Assembly: GCA_039583875.1 (NCBI GenBank)
Contig: CM077147.1
Span: forward strand, 162,439,866 to 162,503,865
Source: Platanthera guangdongensis
Lineage: Eukaryota; Streptophyta; Magnoliopsida; Asparagales; Orchidaceae
Reading direction: 5' to 3'
DNA length: 64,000 nt
A model generated the notes under the pieces. It had not been told where the DNA came from and did no database searches. It saw only the letters and a list, made by a program, of their open reading frames with translations. Every line of letters starts with the position of its first letter. The first letter of the stretch is position 1. The translations under genes and the position numbers were made by a program. This document shows positions 32,168 to 43,349 of the stretch, one piece after another.

Positions 32168-33871
32168 CTACCCGTCCGTCTGAGGATGAAACGTGGTGCT
32201 AAAGGTAAGGCGCGAACACAAATACGCCTGCACAGCCTTCCACTTCTTGGAGGTAAAACGACCATCCCGGTCAGAAACGATTGTCTTCGGCATGCCATGG
32301 TACCGTACAAACTGCTCCACAAAGAGGCATACCAAGACATCCACGTGAGCCTCTTTCTTCATAGGGATGAACCTGGCTACTTTTGTCAGGCGATCAACGA
32401 TCACCCACACTGAATCATTCCCTGAGCGTGAGCAAGGTAAACCGTGAATGAAGTCTATGGAGATATCCTCAAACATCAACTCGGGGATGGGCAATGACTG
32501 TAACAAGCTACCGGGGCTCTTGCATTCTGCCTTCACTCTTTGGCAGGCCTCGCAATGTGTAACAAAATACCTGACGTCTTTCTTCATTCCCGGCCAACAC
32601 ATGGTCTTTCGTACGTCGGCGTACATCTTGGTGATATTGGGATGCACTGAACACTGAGAGTAATGTGCTTCCATCAAGATATACTCCCGAATTTTGCCGC
32701 CCTTGGGCATGTAGAGCCGACCATGAAAATGAATGAGGCCATCTTTTAACGTATACTCCTTGGTGGATCCACCCTCAATGGACTTTATCACGAGGGCCAG
32801 AGTAGCATCTTTCCCTTGCTCCGCCCGGATTCGGTCTCGAATATCGCAAACTATGCTCATGGTTGCCAAGTACTCTGTATACTCTTCCGAAGGAACCTTA
32901 TATACCAAAGTAATCTCTGTCTCCTCGAGCATCCGAGCTAACTCCATACTCATCAACCAAGACTCTGAGCTCGAGTTCGGTATTTTTCTGCTCAATGCAT
33001 CAGCCACCGAGTTCGCTTTTCCGGGGTGGTTGTTCAAGGTGAACTCATAATCGCATAGAAACTCTAACCACCGTCGTTGTCTCAAATTAAGTTCCTTCTG
33101 AGTGTGCACATACTTTAAATTTTTATGGTCCGAAAATATCTGGCAATGAACTCCATATAGGTAGTGCCTCCAAACTTTGAGGGCGAACACCACTACCCCC
33201 AATTCTAAATCGTGAACCAGATAATTGAGTTCATGCTTCTTTAGCTGCCTTGAGGCATAGGCAATTACATGGTCGTGTTGCATCAGTACCTCTCCCATCC
33301 CTTGATAAGATGCATCAGTGTAAACTTGAAATCCTTCCTTCCAAGACGGAAGTGCTAGGATGAGTGCAGATGTAAGTCTGTCCTTCAGCTCTTGGAACGC
33401 AGCTTCACACTCGGGTGTCCACTCATATGACACACCTTTCTTTGTCAAAGAAGTAAGAGGAAGGGAAATCTTCGAGAATCCTTTTACGAACTTGCGGTAG
33501 TACCCGACAAGTCCAAGGAAGCTCCACACATCAGCCGCTAATCTCAAGGGCGAACACTCCTTCACGGCACGTACTTTTGCCGGGTCCACAGCTAGTCCAG
33601 CCCCACTGATAACATGGCCCAAAAAGGTAACCTCCTTAAGCCAGAACTCGCACTTGCTGAACTTGGCAAACAAGGCGTGCTCTTTTAGTTTCTTCAGCAC
33701 CAAGGTCAGATGCTCGGTATGCTCATCCTCTGTCTTTGAGTAGACCAAAATGTCATCGATGAATACGATGATGAAGATGTCTAGATAAGGCTCGAACACC
33801 TTGTTCATCAGACTCATGAAAGCCGAAAGGGCATTTGTGAGCCCAAATGGCATTACGGTGAACTTGTACAA
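32168..33871 (-). pseudogene. TEK-1 RT, RNase H and integrase core
   Basis: The longest open frame in the window, 567 codons. It opens in RT with [15 protein letters not shown]; the catalytic site is FIDDILVYS near 33745-33770 and [11 protein letters not shown] follows. RNase H starts [17 protein letters not shown] and includes [10 protein letters not shown]. The integrase zinc region keeps its ligands (HYSQCSVHP and HCEACQRVK) and the core has [11 protein letters not shown] and [10 protein letters not shown]. It ends at TAG replacing Gln after HPQTDG. The start is not a real initiator: the frame begins after a frameshift at a T-run near 33893. Confidence 0.88.
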
Positions 33872-34480
33872 ACCGTACCTTGAGCCGAAAGCCGTTTTTT
33901 GGATGTCCTCCTCTCATATCCTCAATTGGTAATACCCCGAGCGTAAATCCAACTTGGAGAAACAATGCACACCTACCAACTGGTCGAACAACTCATCGAT
34001 CTGGGGTAGCCGATAAGTGTTCTGTACCGTCAACTGGTTGAGCTCCCGATATTCTATGCATAACCGTAAGGTACCATCCTTCTTCTTAACGAACAATACA
34101 GGGGCTCCCCAGGGCGACGAGCTGGGGCGAACAAACCAGGACTCCACCAGTTCTTGCAACTGAACCCTAAACTCTGTGAGTTCCTTTGGGGCCATCCGGT
34201 AAGGGGTCCTAGAGACAGGGTTGGTACCCGGTACTAGATTAATTTGAAAATCAACTTCTCTATGCGGGGGTAATCCTGGTAGTTTCTCAGGAAATACCTC
34301 GGGGAAGTCCCGCACTACCCATACATCTTTCATATCAAACGCTATCTCCTTCAACTCGAAACAAATCATGAAAAATTCATCCCCCTTCATATGGGCTTTT
34401 ACAGCCAGAATCGAAGATAACAGCATACGAGGTGCAAATCTAATACCTTGAAAGATGACATCGGTGTCTCCGTGTCTCAA
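33872..34480 (-). pseudogene. TEK-1 RT N-terminal half
   Basis: [21 protein letters not shown], then [17 protein letters not shown] and [15 protein letters not shown], the first RT motifs of gypsy elements (Asp in DLRS). A TGA follows RI, and an extra base in a T-run near 33893 shifts the frame into the next segment. Confidence 0.85.
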
Positions 34481-34486
34481 GTAAAT

Positions 34487-34810
34487 TCATTTCTCCGCGT
34501 AGTCAATCCTTGCGAAGTGCCAGTCCAACCACGCCATTCCCAGAATGAGGTCAAATTCTGTCATCCTCAAGACTGTGGTAGGGGTATCAAAGGCCTTTCC
34601 CCCAATGAATATCTCTAACTCGCCTTTGGCGGTTGCAGTCATCTCAGAGCCGTCTGAGAGGCGTACTCGTTGAGCAATACCAGTGAAGTATTGCACTTCT
34701 TCTGCATCTTTAATGAAGTCCTTCGACACAAAAGAGTGCGAGGTAGCGGTATCAAATAATGTATAGGTCGGTTTCCCGCCAATCACCACTGTGCATAAGT
34801 ACCAATACAA
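34487..34810 (-). pseudogene. TEK-1 protease
   Basis: A retropepsin-like segment: YTLFDTATSHSFVSKDF corresponds to the usual DTGATHSF, so the catalytic Asp remains but the Gly of DTG is Ala. It ends near EFDLILGMAWLDWH, the family's ILGMDWL signature. It lies in the same frame as RT. Confidence 0.8.
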
Positions 34811-34874
34811 TATTCAATGCTAGATATCTAGTACGTCTTAAGCAATTTAATGTTTGACAATGAAAATGTGATAA

Positions 34875-36010
34875 CTAACTGTAACATACCTGCAAATCAC
34901 CTCCTGAGGGTTCCATTCCTGAGTCATGTCCAGAGCAAACACTTGATCCCGAGCCGGTCCGGGATTCCTCCTCGTGGTCCTCATCCTCGACCATGCATGT
35001 GCCCCCGCCCTCGAGGAGCTGCCGGAGGGAGAGCAAGAGGGTCATTCCCAAACAACTGCGAGCAGTAACATCAGATGTGGCCCGGTTGATTGCATTCGAA
35101 GCACACCCGCCCATAACGCCCCTCTGGTTGCTGAATTTGTTGAGGCTGTGATGGTGGAGGCATCGCGGGCGGCTGCGGAACCGGAAGCTCCACTCTAAAA
35201 TTTCGGTGGAAACGTCTGCCACCTCTATGATGTCCTCTTCCTCCTCTATAGTCGTGTCTCCTACTATTGCTAGGGCCGGCTTCCATCACACCCTCAGCAG
35301 GCCTCTTACTACTTCCCAGGTGGTCCACTTCTAGTCTCTTTGCCATGTCAATTATTTCCTCCAAGCTGGAGTCCGCTATAAACAAAAAGGCCTGCCTCAG
35401 GGGGTCCCGCAGCCCTTTGTAGAAGCGCTTAGTGTAACCTCTGTCATCCAATTCATATGAGTCCGCAAATCTCGTGAGATGTTGGAACTCTCGCTGATAC
35501 TCCGTAACCGACTTCGATCCTTGCTTCTGTAATAGAAATCTCGCTTCGAGTTCATCTCGAGCGGTCAAGGGAATGAAGTGATCTAAGAAGACTCCTAAGA
35601 ACTCGCTCCAGCTTATCTCTATATAAACTCGCACTTGAAAGGTGGATCCCATAAGGTACTTCCACAACCTCTTAGCGTGCAGTTCTAGGACGGACACTGC
35701 CAATGTGACAACCATGTTGGCTGGGCAACGGATTCTTGCCAATAGCTCCTGCACAGTATCGAGCCATTCTTCTATAGGCACGATCGACTCTGTCCCGAGG
35801 TAGGCAGGAGGGGAGAGAGCCCGGAAAGTGCTCAACCAGTTTGAGCCCGGAGCCTATTGTTGTGTTGGGGTCTACTGTGACCTAAAGGCATCCAGGATGG
35901 CCGTGACCATCTGTCCCAATTCAGATTGTTGGAACTGAGTAGGTACAAAAGGGGTAGGAGTGCCCCCCATCGGCTCAAAGAGCACTGGAATCTACACATA
36001 AAATACAAAC
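34875..36010 (-). pseudogene. TEK-1 gag
   Basis: Retrotrans_gag region from EWLDTVQELLARI through WSEFLGVFLDHFIPLTARDELEARF and SVTEYQREFQHLTRFA (35200-35835), then an Arg/Gly-rich stretch and the first half of a zinc knuckle CFECNQPGHI at about 35071-35105, where a stop falls inside the knuckle. The N-terminal part (35836-36010) has two in-frame stops. Confidence 0.85.
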
Positions 36011-36166
36011 CTATGGTCAGGTTGGCTAATCTTAAGGTCAAAGTTGGACATACTTAGTGTGAATTACATATGAGCGCACCACTGCTTCCGCTAAGTCAGT
36101 TTGTCCCCAAACTGACTAATCGAACGGGGGTGGCACCATTGTTGAAGGACTTCTTTTGTTCAGGAT

Positions 36167-36184
36167 CGTGGCAAGCTGATACCA
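36167..36184 (-). other. TEK-1 primer-binding site
   Basis: The minus strand reads TGGTATCAGCTTGCCACG, two bases from the LTR end; initiator tRNA-Met complementarity covers TGGTATCAG. It proves that the right LTR is the 5' LTR of this minus-strand element. Confidence 0.8.
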
Positions 36185-38814
36185 TTTGTAATACCCCCTT
36201 CCCGGATCCCAAAACACGGCACGAAGGGGGTCTTATGCCCAGAACAGCCGTCTTGCGGTAGCATTAGCACACGGGCAAACATATACCACAAAACGCCTAT
36301 TCTGCTAGCTACAACCAATATCAATAAATGCCAACCCAAACAAAATATAATCAAGAAGTCAGTCCACACATAAGCATAATAAGTCCAAAGTACAATAATA
36401 AGAGAAGCTACAACAAGCTTCTAAAACATCAGAGTACAACTAAAACATGCCCAAAAGTGGCTACAACAAAACCTCTCAAAAACTCGCATCGGTGACCGAC
36501 GGTAATGACGGCAGCGTCCCTTCAGGCCCTGTCGTCCTGGCCTGGCTGTCCTACTGCATAGTCTGTGGCTGCTCTACCTACGGGGTTTCCTCCTAGAAAG
36601 GAAGAAGTAGCAACCGTTAGTCAAAAAGACTAAGTGGCTTCACATCCGCTCCCCCGGCGACTTCTCGGCACCAGGAGTAGAAAGGAATCATGGTACAATA
36701 TATAATAAGTAATATAAGCAGGTACAAGCAGGTGGAATAAGTACATGTAATGTGAGCAGTAATAGAGGAAATGTGTAACATGATTAATAACAGTCTACAC
36801 AAGCAATTTTATACACGTTATACCAATCCATCTAGTATAGAGTTCTACAACAGGAAAGTAACTTAACTTATAAGAATGGCAATACAAACTTATAAGTTGA
36901 GGATCGGTTTAACATAAAGTAACTCATCGTATACGAGTGCCCATACAAACTTATACAAAGAGGATCTTTTTATGCAATGTAATGTAATGGTATGTATGCT
37001 ATGCAATGACTCACCCATGATCACACACATGCAACCACTATGTCGATACAGACTCATAGTTCCCACTTTTCGAGCATGTAGCTAACCTCTCAGGCATCAA
37101 CCACCGTGGCTAGACGGTGACAGTAGAGCGGGCTTATCTACTACTAAGTGGGTATCCACACTACTTTGCTTAGGCCTCCGTATGCCTCAACGCTAAGAAC
37201 ACAACAGCGGAGCCCCATGTGTACTACGACCCAGCGGGAGTCTCGGGTAGATGTGCACCAAGAACCAAGTCCCGAACTGTCCTTGTTTGACCCGGAAGGA
37301 GCCTCGAAAAAAGCACGAGGACCAAGCCCAACGGTTCACTTGGCATGGAAGGAGCCCCGGGACATGAACACCGAGGACCAAGCCCAACCGCCCAAAGTCT
37401 ATCTGTCAACTCCCGTCGGTGTGACGACCAGCGAGCCCATAAACCTGCCACACTATCCTTAACCCAGGATTATGACACCGCCTGTCAACTCACACAGCAT
37501 GCAATTCCACATCACCATGGCACGAAAGGAGCCTCGGAGAAAGCATGAGTACCAAGCCCAACCGTCCACTCGGTATGGAAGAAGCCCCGAGAAATGAACA
37601 CCGAGGACCAAGCCCAACCGTCCGTCTATGTTGCATCTCAACATTACCCGAGTAAATACGGTCTATAAGACTATCTACAATCTATGTTCACATAACTCTA
37701 ACACAACCGATTAACATGCTTTAATCAAGTTCAATCATCTGTGCGCACATGAATCAAAAATCTAAATAGCAATGATCGTTTGTTCGTAACAATCACCACC
37801 GATCAGGTATACCAATTCGAGTCAATCTTATCAATAATCGACATATTTCCTTTATCGTTACGTCCTCAATATTACTCTTATTGAAACCATTCTAATTCCA
37901 TCAACACGTCAAAACGTTCGTTCACTAATTTCTACCAAACAGATTCGTTCAAGTGCAATTTACTTCTCCATTTGATTACGTGTGATCCATCCAACAATTT
38001 CATCACTCGTTAAACTATGAAATTTAAACATAAAGAATTCCCCAGCCCCTACATCAATTAGTTATAATGTCTCTACCGAATTCAATTCCAATGTTATACC
38101 AAACCCAGAATTTTAAGCACAGAACACCATCAGGACAACACCTTCGACCAGAGATTCCTGAGGCTACAAAAATCTGGTGAAGGAGTGTAACCCCTCATTG
38201 GAAAGGTATTTACAGTGGCTATAACTTTCGTGTTTAGTCGATAGCCCAGATCTGGTCGTATTATACTTGAAAACAGCCACGAAGATCGCTGTGTACAGAA
38301 CACAGATTTTTGCATGCATCTTAAGGCGGAATGAACGGCATCAGTTCATCTTCCTCCTCAAGTCGATTTACAAAAATCACATCCAGGTTTCCTCCACCCT
38401 AATTCTACCTCACAAGGCCACTTATCTTCACGAAACCAACTACATCATCACATAGAAGAAAGGAGAGGTTGAAGACATCTAAAACCTAGGACACATGTCC
38501 TAGCATGGCCATTCCTAGAAAACTTCTTCTCTCCATCAAGACTCTCTTGAGTCGATATCTCTCCTAAGAAATAACTAGAGATTTAGCACTAAGGGAGAAG
38601 GGAGGAAGCTCACCTCATTTCCTGCGTTTCCACCATTTCCGGCCAAGGATCTTGTAACTCTTCTCGGCGACATCTTCTCCTCCTCGACGGCGTCGGATCT
38701 TCACCTCTTAGAATTGCACCAACACCTTCTTCCTCTGCAGTTTCTCTAGAGAAAAGGGGCTTGAAAAAAGAATGAAAATTGCTAGGGTTTTCAGTTCCCT
38801 TATAAGTGAAAAAT

Positions 38815-39047
38815 GACACGGGTTGGGATACGCTCGTATCCTTACCCGTGTCCTGCTCGGACAAAGCTTCGTCGACGGTTCCACTGGCACTTCGATACAC
38901 AAACACGGGTAGGGACACGCCCGTGTCCCTACCCGTGTCCCATTGACACGGCCATGTTGCTGGCTGTGTCCTGCTCCGGACACGCTTTGTCGAGTTTCAC
39001 TTGTCAGACACGGGTAGGGACACACCCGTATCTCTACCCGTGTCCTC
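38815..39047. repeat. TEK-1 dyad array, part left of SIRE-3
   Basis: Three to four of the ACACGGGTAGGGACAC dyads. It ends exactly at the SIRE-3 insertion (tcctc, 39043-39047). The rest of the array is at 47575-47975. Confidence 0.8.
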
Positions 39048-39369
39048 TGTTGGGTATTGTATCCACAATTACATGGATTTGAGGAAGCCACCTGTCAAGC
39101 TAAGATGAATTCACAATGTATTTGATAAAATCTCTTAAGTTGTGCTTGCAGTTATTCCACGCTAAGTGCACACCAATGTCAGGGTGCAGTAGGTCAATAT
39201 ATACGGGTCTGTACGACGTAATCCCTCGTTGAGCAGATCAGTGTGTTGGCCTACGTGTACTCTCTCTATTGGAGTGCACTTACTTTCAAGTACAGGGCTG
39301 TAACTATGCAAGAGCAGACAAGGAGCAAGGATGGGTCAAGGAGCAGCTCTTGGGTGGAAAGACGAAAAA

Positions 39370-39690
39370 TCGTCTAAGTATATATCGACGAGAATTACTA
39401 GTGATTCTCGCCGAATCATCGAGAATCATTAGTGATTCTCGCCGACTCTATCCGGCTGCCTCAAAGCGGTGCCAAGTAAGATTCGGCGAGAATCACTAGT
39501 GATTCTCGCCGAACCCATCGTTGAGCAGATCATGGCCAAGTAATATTCGTCGAGAATCAACAAGTGATTCGGCGAGAATCATCAAGTGATTCGGCGAGAA
39601 TCACTAGTGATTCTCGACGAATCGTCGAGAATCACTAACTGATTCTCGCCGATTCGTCGAGAATCACCTTCGATTCTCGCCGATTTTGAC
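39370..39690. repeat. GATTCTCGCCGA/TCGGCGAGAATC array in SIRE-3 5' U3
   Basis: About twelve units of gattctcgccga or its complement, many joined as inverted pairs through actagt, such as gagaatcactagtgattctc. The 3' LTR copy (46250-46575) has one extra unit of about 28 bp. Confidence 0.88.
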
Positions 39691-39803
39691 TTGGCAGTTT
39701 TTCTGGAAACAGCTGGACCGGATTCTGCCGCTGGCACTATTTTGAACCGGATTTAGGGTTTCTTCTTGTGGGACCCACAACGGTCATCTTGAAGATTGTC
39801 TAC

Positions 39804-39814
39804 AGTATAAATAC
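39804..39814 (+). promoter_or_regulatory. SIRE-3 LTR TATA box
   Basis: AGTATAAATAC, repeated in the 3' LTR at 46691-46701. It lies about 115 bp after the palindrome array. Confidence 0.65.
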
Positions 39815-40624
39815 AGGCGTATTTTTGAACAGTAAGGAGACGGAGAAAAAGACGAAACACGGGCCGCGACGTAACCTAGATCGCGAGTTCCGCTCCGCCG
39901 CCGCCGTCGCCGCTTGAGAGAGTTGATCGCCGGTCTTGATCGAGGTTTCTTTCAGATCTCCCGGAGATTGAAGCTTAGCCAAGCTTAGCGTCTCACGTGT
40001 CTAACCGGAGATCTCTTGTCTCTTGATTTGTTGATCGGGAAAACCTTCCCCGTCCGAATCGATCGAGACGACTGATCCTAGTGTGACCGTTGGAAGACCT
40101 AGCTAGCTTTGCTACGAAGTTTGGATCTCCAAAGTACAGTAGCCGCACATCGTTGTCGCCGCCGATCCCGTGAACCAAGCCGCCGCCCATCTTGCCGCCG
40201 CCGGTTCCGGGGAGATTCTCTCCAAGAGAGATCTAGGGTTGTGGACTCTTCGTGGACTTCAAGAACACGTCGTCAACGAAGAGGGACACCGTAGTCTCCA
40301 AACGTAGTTTGTATCTCTTGTACATTCTAGTTTTACTTTTGTTGTAAAGGAACGTTGGTTCCTAGTTGTAAGGGTTGGGTGCAACCCATGTTGTGGGAGT
40401 GTTGACTCCTACGTGTGGAAGGGTTCCTTCCGATAATGCAAGGATTGGATTTCAATCCTGTTGGTGAAGAGACCGAGTCGTCCCTTGTTGGGATATAGGT
40501 CGAAGGGGGAAAGTGGATGTACCCAAATCGGGGAACCACTATAAATTGCTTGTGTATCTTCTGTGCTGTGGTGTTTTGTTTTCTTGTGCAGGTACAATTT
40601 TAAATTATGCAAAAACGCTGCACG

Positions 40625-40652
40625 TCACCTATTCCCCCCCCCCCATAGGTGA
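40625..40652 (+). other. Poly-C stem-loop in SIRE-3 5' LTR
   Basis: The arms tcacctat (40625-40632) and ataggtga (40645-40652) pair perfectly over 8 bp around a loop of Cs. The 3' LTR has the same structure at 47510-47535 with fewer Cs. Confidence 0.65.
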
Positions 40653-40681
40653 AGATAGTTGACACTAGGTGGACTTTCAAG

Positions 40682-40695
40682 TGGTATCAGAGGCA
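40682..40695 (+). other. SIRE-3 primer-binding site
   Basis: TGGTATCAGAGGCA starts two bases after the LTR. The first eleven bases agree with the tRNA-Met site, so priming could still work. Confidence 0.85.
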
Positions 40696-40753
40696 GGTTA
40701 CTCATCAAAAAGGTTTACACCTTGAGTAGAATCCTGCCACCAGTGTCAGAAGC

Positions 40754-42329
40754 ATGGAGCTGGATCATGAGATATCGCCACTAAGACTCCCCACATGCAC
40801 AAAGGAGTTTTATCCCGTCTGGAGGATGAGAGTGTCGTATCACTTGGATGCTATCGATCCTCGAGCATCTTTCATCCTGGAAGAGGGTCCTTTTATTCCT
40901 ATGAAGACCTCCGACTCTAGAAAGAATATCCAAGTGCCCAAGTGCATTGCTGAGATGTCGGAGACGGAACTTTCATTATTTAATTTGGACAAGAGGATTC
41001 GTCAAATTATCATGGATATCTGGTCTGGAGCTTCTCGCTCTAGATTGGAAAAATGTGGGTCGGCTAAATTTATGTGGGTGATGATCTCAGAGCTGATGGG
41101 GGGTCAGAGAAAGCTGGAATCTGCTGTCAACCAGAGGATGAAGCCTATATGGGGGTCCTCGCCTCTGAAGATGAAGGCAAGGATCTATCGGACAGCATCA
41201 GAGCTCCAGTGTCCGTGTCAGAGACTGAAGAGGCCAGTGAGGAAAGCAGCTTTGATGAGGATGACACAATGCTCACTGGCTCCAATGAAAATAACACTGA
41301 AGAGCAGGTAACTTCTTCATCCTGCCCCGTCTCTCTTGAAGTTTCTGAAGACAGGAACTGCTTTCCTTCAGAAAATTCTGATTCTCTGAAGAGAGCCCTT
41401 CAGAAAAGCAACCTACTTATTGAAGAACAAGCTCAGGAGATTGCTCGGTTGAAGATCTTGTTGGTTCTCCAATTGGCATCCAATAAGGTCAAGGACTCTA
41501 AAATCTCTGATCTAGAGAGTAGTCTAGAGAATGAGAAAAGGATAGTATCAAACTTTTCCAAGGTTGATGCTATAAAGAGAAAGCAAGAAAATGGGTGGAT
41601 ATCCCGCATTATCAATTCGTGGAGAAATGGGGATACGGTATTCCGACCCCCACTCCAAGCAGGAAGGCAACTCATCATGCCTTCAGGTATGATCACAGGA
41701 ATAATCGTGGTCACTGCAAGGGTGATCTGTCCTCATGTGGAGACACCCGTAGTGCAAGGGCCGTCGTGGCCACCCATGAGAGAATACCTAAGGCTCATTC
41801 TGAGCCCTTTGTATTCACTGCCACTGCCTCAACTCGGTGTGAATCTGCATGTACCAGCTCACAGAACACTTCTCACCACCCGAGGACACAGGATAGGGAG
41901 GTTAGAAGTCATGGTGTAAGTTTTCATGGGGCCTCAGGAAGGGGGATGCCTGAAAGGAAGGCACCACCTCCCCGGCCTCATGACGCTCGCAACATGCATT
42001 CCTTCCACCCTTCCACGTGTCACGGTGGAAGAGGAAATTTTGTGAGGAGATCATGCCATATCCCGTTTAGACCTAGGACCGTGACTACCTCAGTCACTAG
42101 ATCAGGTCAGAAACGGCGATACAACATTCACCCGTGTTGGTGTTGTGGCAAAGTGGGACACTTTGCCATAGACTGTTGGCACAACCCCTCTGTGTCAAGG
42201 GCAAGGGCCTATCCACATTTTCTGGGCAGAGGTAGTCTTCCTGACAGGTTTTCTGAAGGAAGGCAGTCGAGTGCTTATGCTAACAGGAACCTAGGACCCA
42301 ATATGTATTGGGTTCCTAAGGTAAAGTAA
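40754..42329 (+). pseudogene. SIRE-3 gag, internally deleted and frameshifted
   Basis: It begins at ATG 40754 (MELDHEISPLRLPTCTKEF) and follows the SIRE gag domain to SAVNQ near 41140. It then jumps to an acidic region (EDEAYMGVLASEDE) that in SIRE-1 lies after the first knuckle, so roughly 600 bp of gag including that knuckle are missing. A coiled coil follows (LLIEEQAQEIARLK). After two frame changes it ends in a knuckle CWCCGKVGHFAIDCW near 42140-42185 and WVPKVK with TAA at 42327. Part of the particle-forming domain is lost, so assembly would need a helper gag. Confidence 0.8.
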
Positions 42330-43349
42330 CTCTTTCTTGCAGGGTAGTCTAGGTTCCCGTAAATATGATGGGAACTAGACAGTAGATGGCTCAAGACTAA
42401 ATTGGAACAAGCGTCTGGAATACCAGATGTGATATCTACATGAGCATACTCACATTGAGCTCCTAATATGTTTTACCTGAGAGACTAAATGATAACTCTC
42501 ATAATCCCAGGTACTTTTGATCAGTTCCAGGACTTGAGTCATATTGTATCCACATTTACATATATATATATTTATACTTATACTTACACTTATATGTGTG
42601 TACATCTAAGGATATGTTAACACGGTAAATATAAACCATAGATACAACAATAAAGACTTATCGGAAATTCCACTGGTAGACTCGAGATCTAACATCTACA
42701 GGCGTAAATTAGTTCACTGAAAACTAGCGAAGATTGCCATCAATAAATGTATGGAAAAGCCGGTTCAAACCCTAATAGCTTGGCTTTAAGGAGTATTTAT
42801 ATATTTAGAAGATTTTCAAATCGACTTAGACAAACTCGAAACCCGCTTAACCCGAAGCCTTCCGCCGAACACACGGAAACCGTTAGAATCCCCTTAACTC
42901 GTCGATCCTTCATACATGGGCATACTCACGATCCTGTATATATTTAGAATTCCAGCCGACCCTTCACATTCCGTAGGAATCCCGCCGAAGGACCTTCTCC
43001 GCAGGAAACTCGCCGAATCCCGCAAGATTCTCTCCGATTCACCGAAGGTTTCCCGCAAGCTTCTCACCGAAGGTCTTCCGCCGATTCTTCCCCTTCCGTC
43101 GACCTCCCGCAAGATTCACCGATCGCAACTCGCGAAGAACTCCGTCAATCTCAGCGTGCAAAAATCCCGTCGATCTCGTCGATCCCGTCGCGTGCACCTA
43201 CCAGGTGTCCATCGTCTTCATCGAACTAACTCACCGTCTACGCTTTTAGGTAACCACATCCTCACCCTTACTTGGACTTGATCACTAGTGTCGCTTCCCT
43301 TGTGCCTTTTGATTAAGCGTAGAGTAGGAATTCTCTCCCTAAGTTTGCA
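42330..43349 (+). promoter_or_regulatory. SIRE-3 spacer before aORF
   Basis: No coding similarity. The first part (42330-42720) has an AT dinucleotide run near 42555-42580. The second (42850-43240) has about fifteen units with CGCCGA, CACCGA or CGTCGA cores; the 11-mer CTCGCCGAATC is shared with the LTR array. TATA-like TATATATTTA lies at about 42936-42946. By analogy with SIRE-2 this may be the aORF promoter; here the motifs are mainly downstream of the TATA-like sites. Confidence 0.45.

Larger units (their letters stand above)
39048..40679 (+). repeat. SIRE-3 5' LTR
   Basis: Bounded by the duplication and by the primer-binding site. It carries the palindrome array (39370-39690), a TATA box, a GC-rich leader and the poly-C stem-loop. 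Open frames at 39800-40540 are in LTR leader sequence and are repeated in the 3' LTR; I see no protein family in them. Confidence 0.92.

Noticed and set aside
39800..40540. Open frames of 60-68 codons in the SIRE-3 LTR leader
   Set aside because: They recur in the 3' LTR because the LTR is duplicated and match no recognisable family.
40682..40695. tRNA-Met gene fragments at TGGTATCAGAGC sites
   Set aside because: Only the short primer-complementary end is present, always directly after an LTR; these are primer-binding sites.
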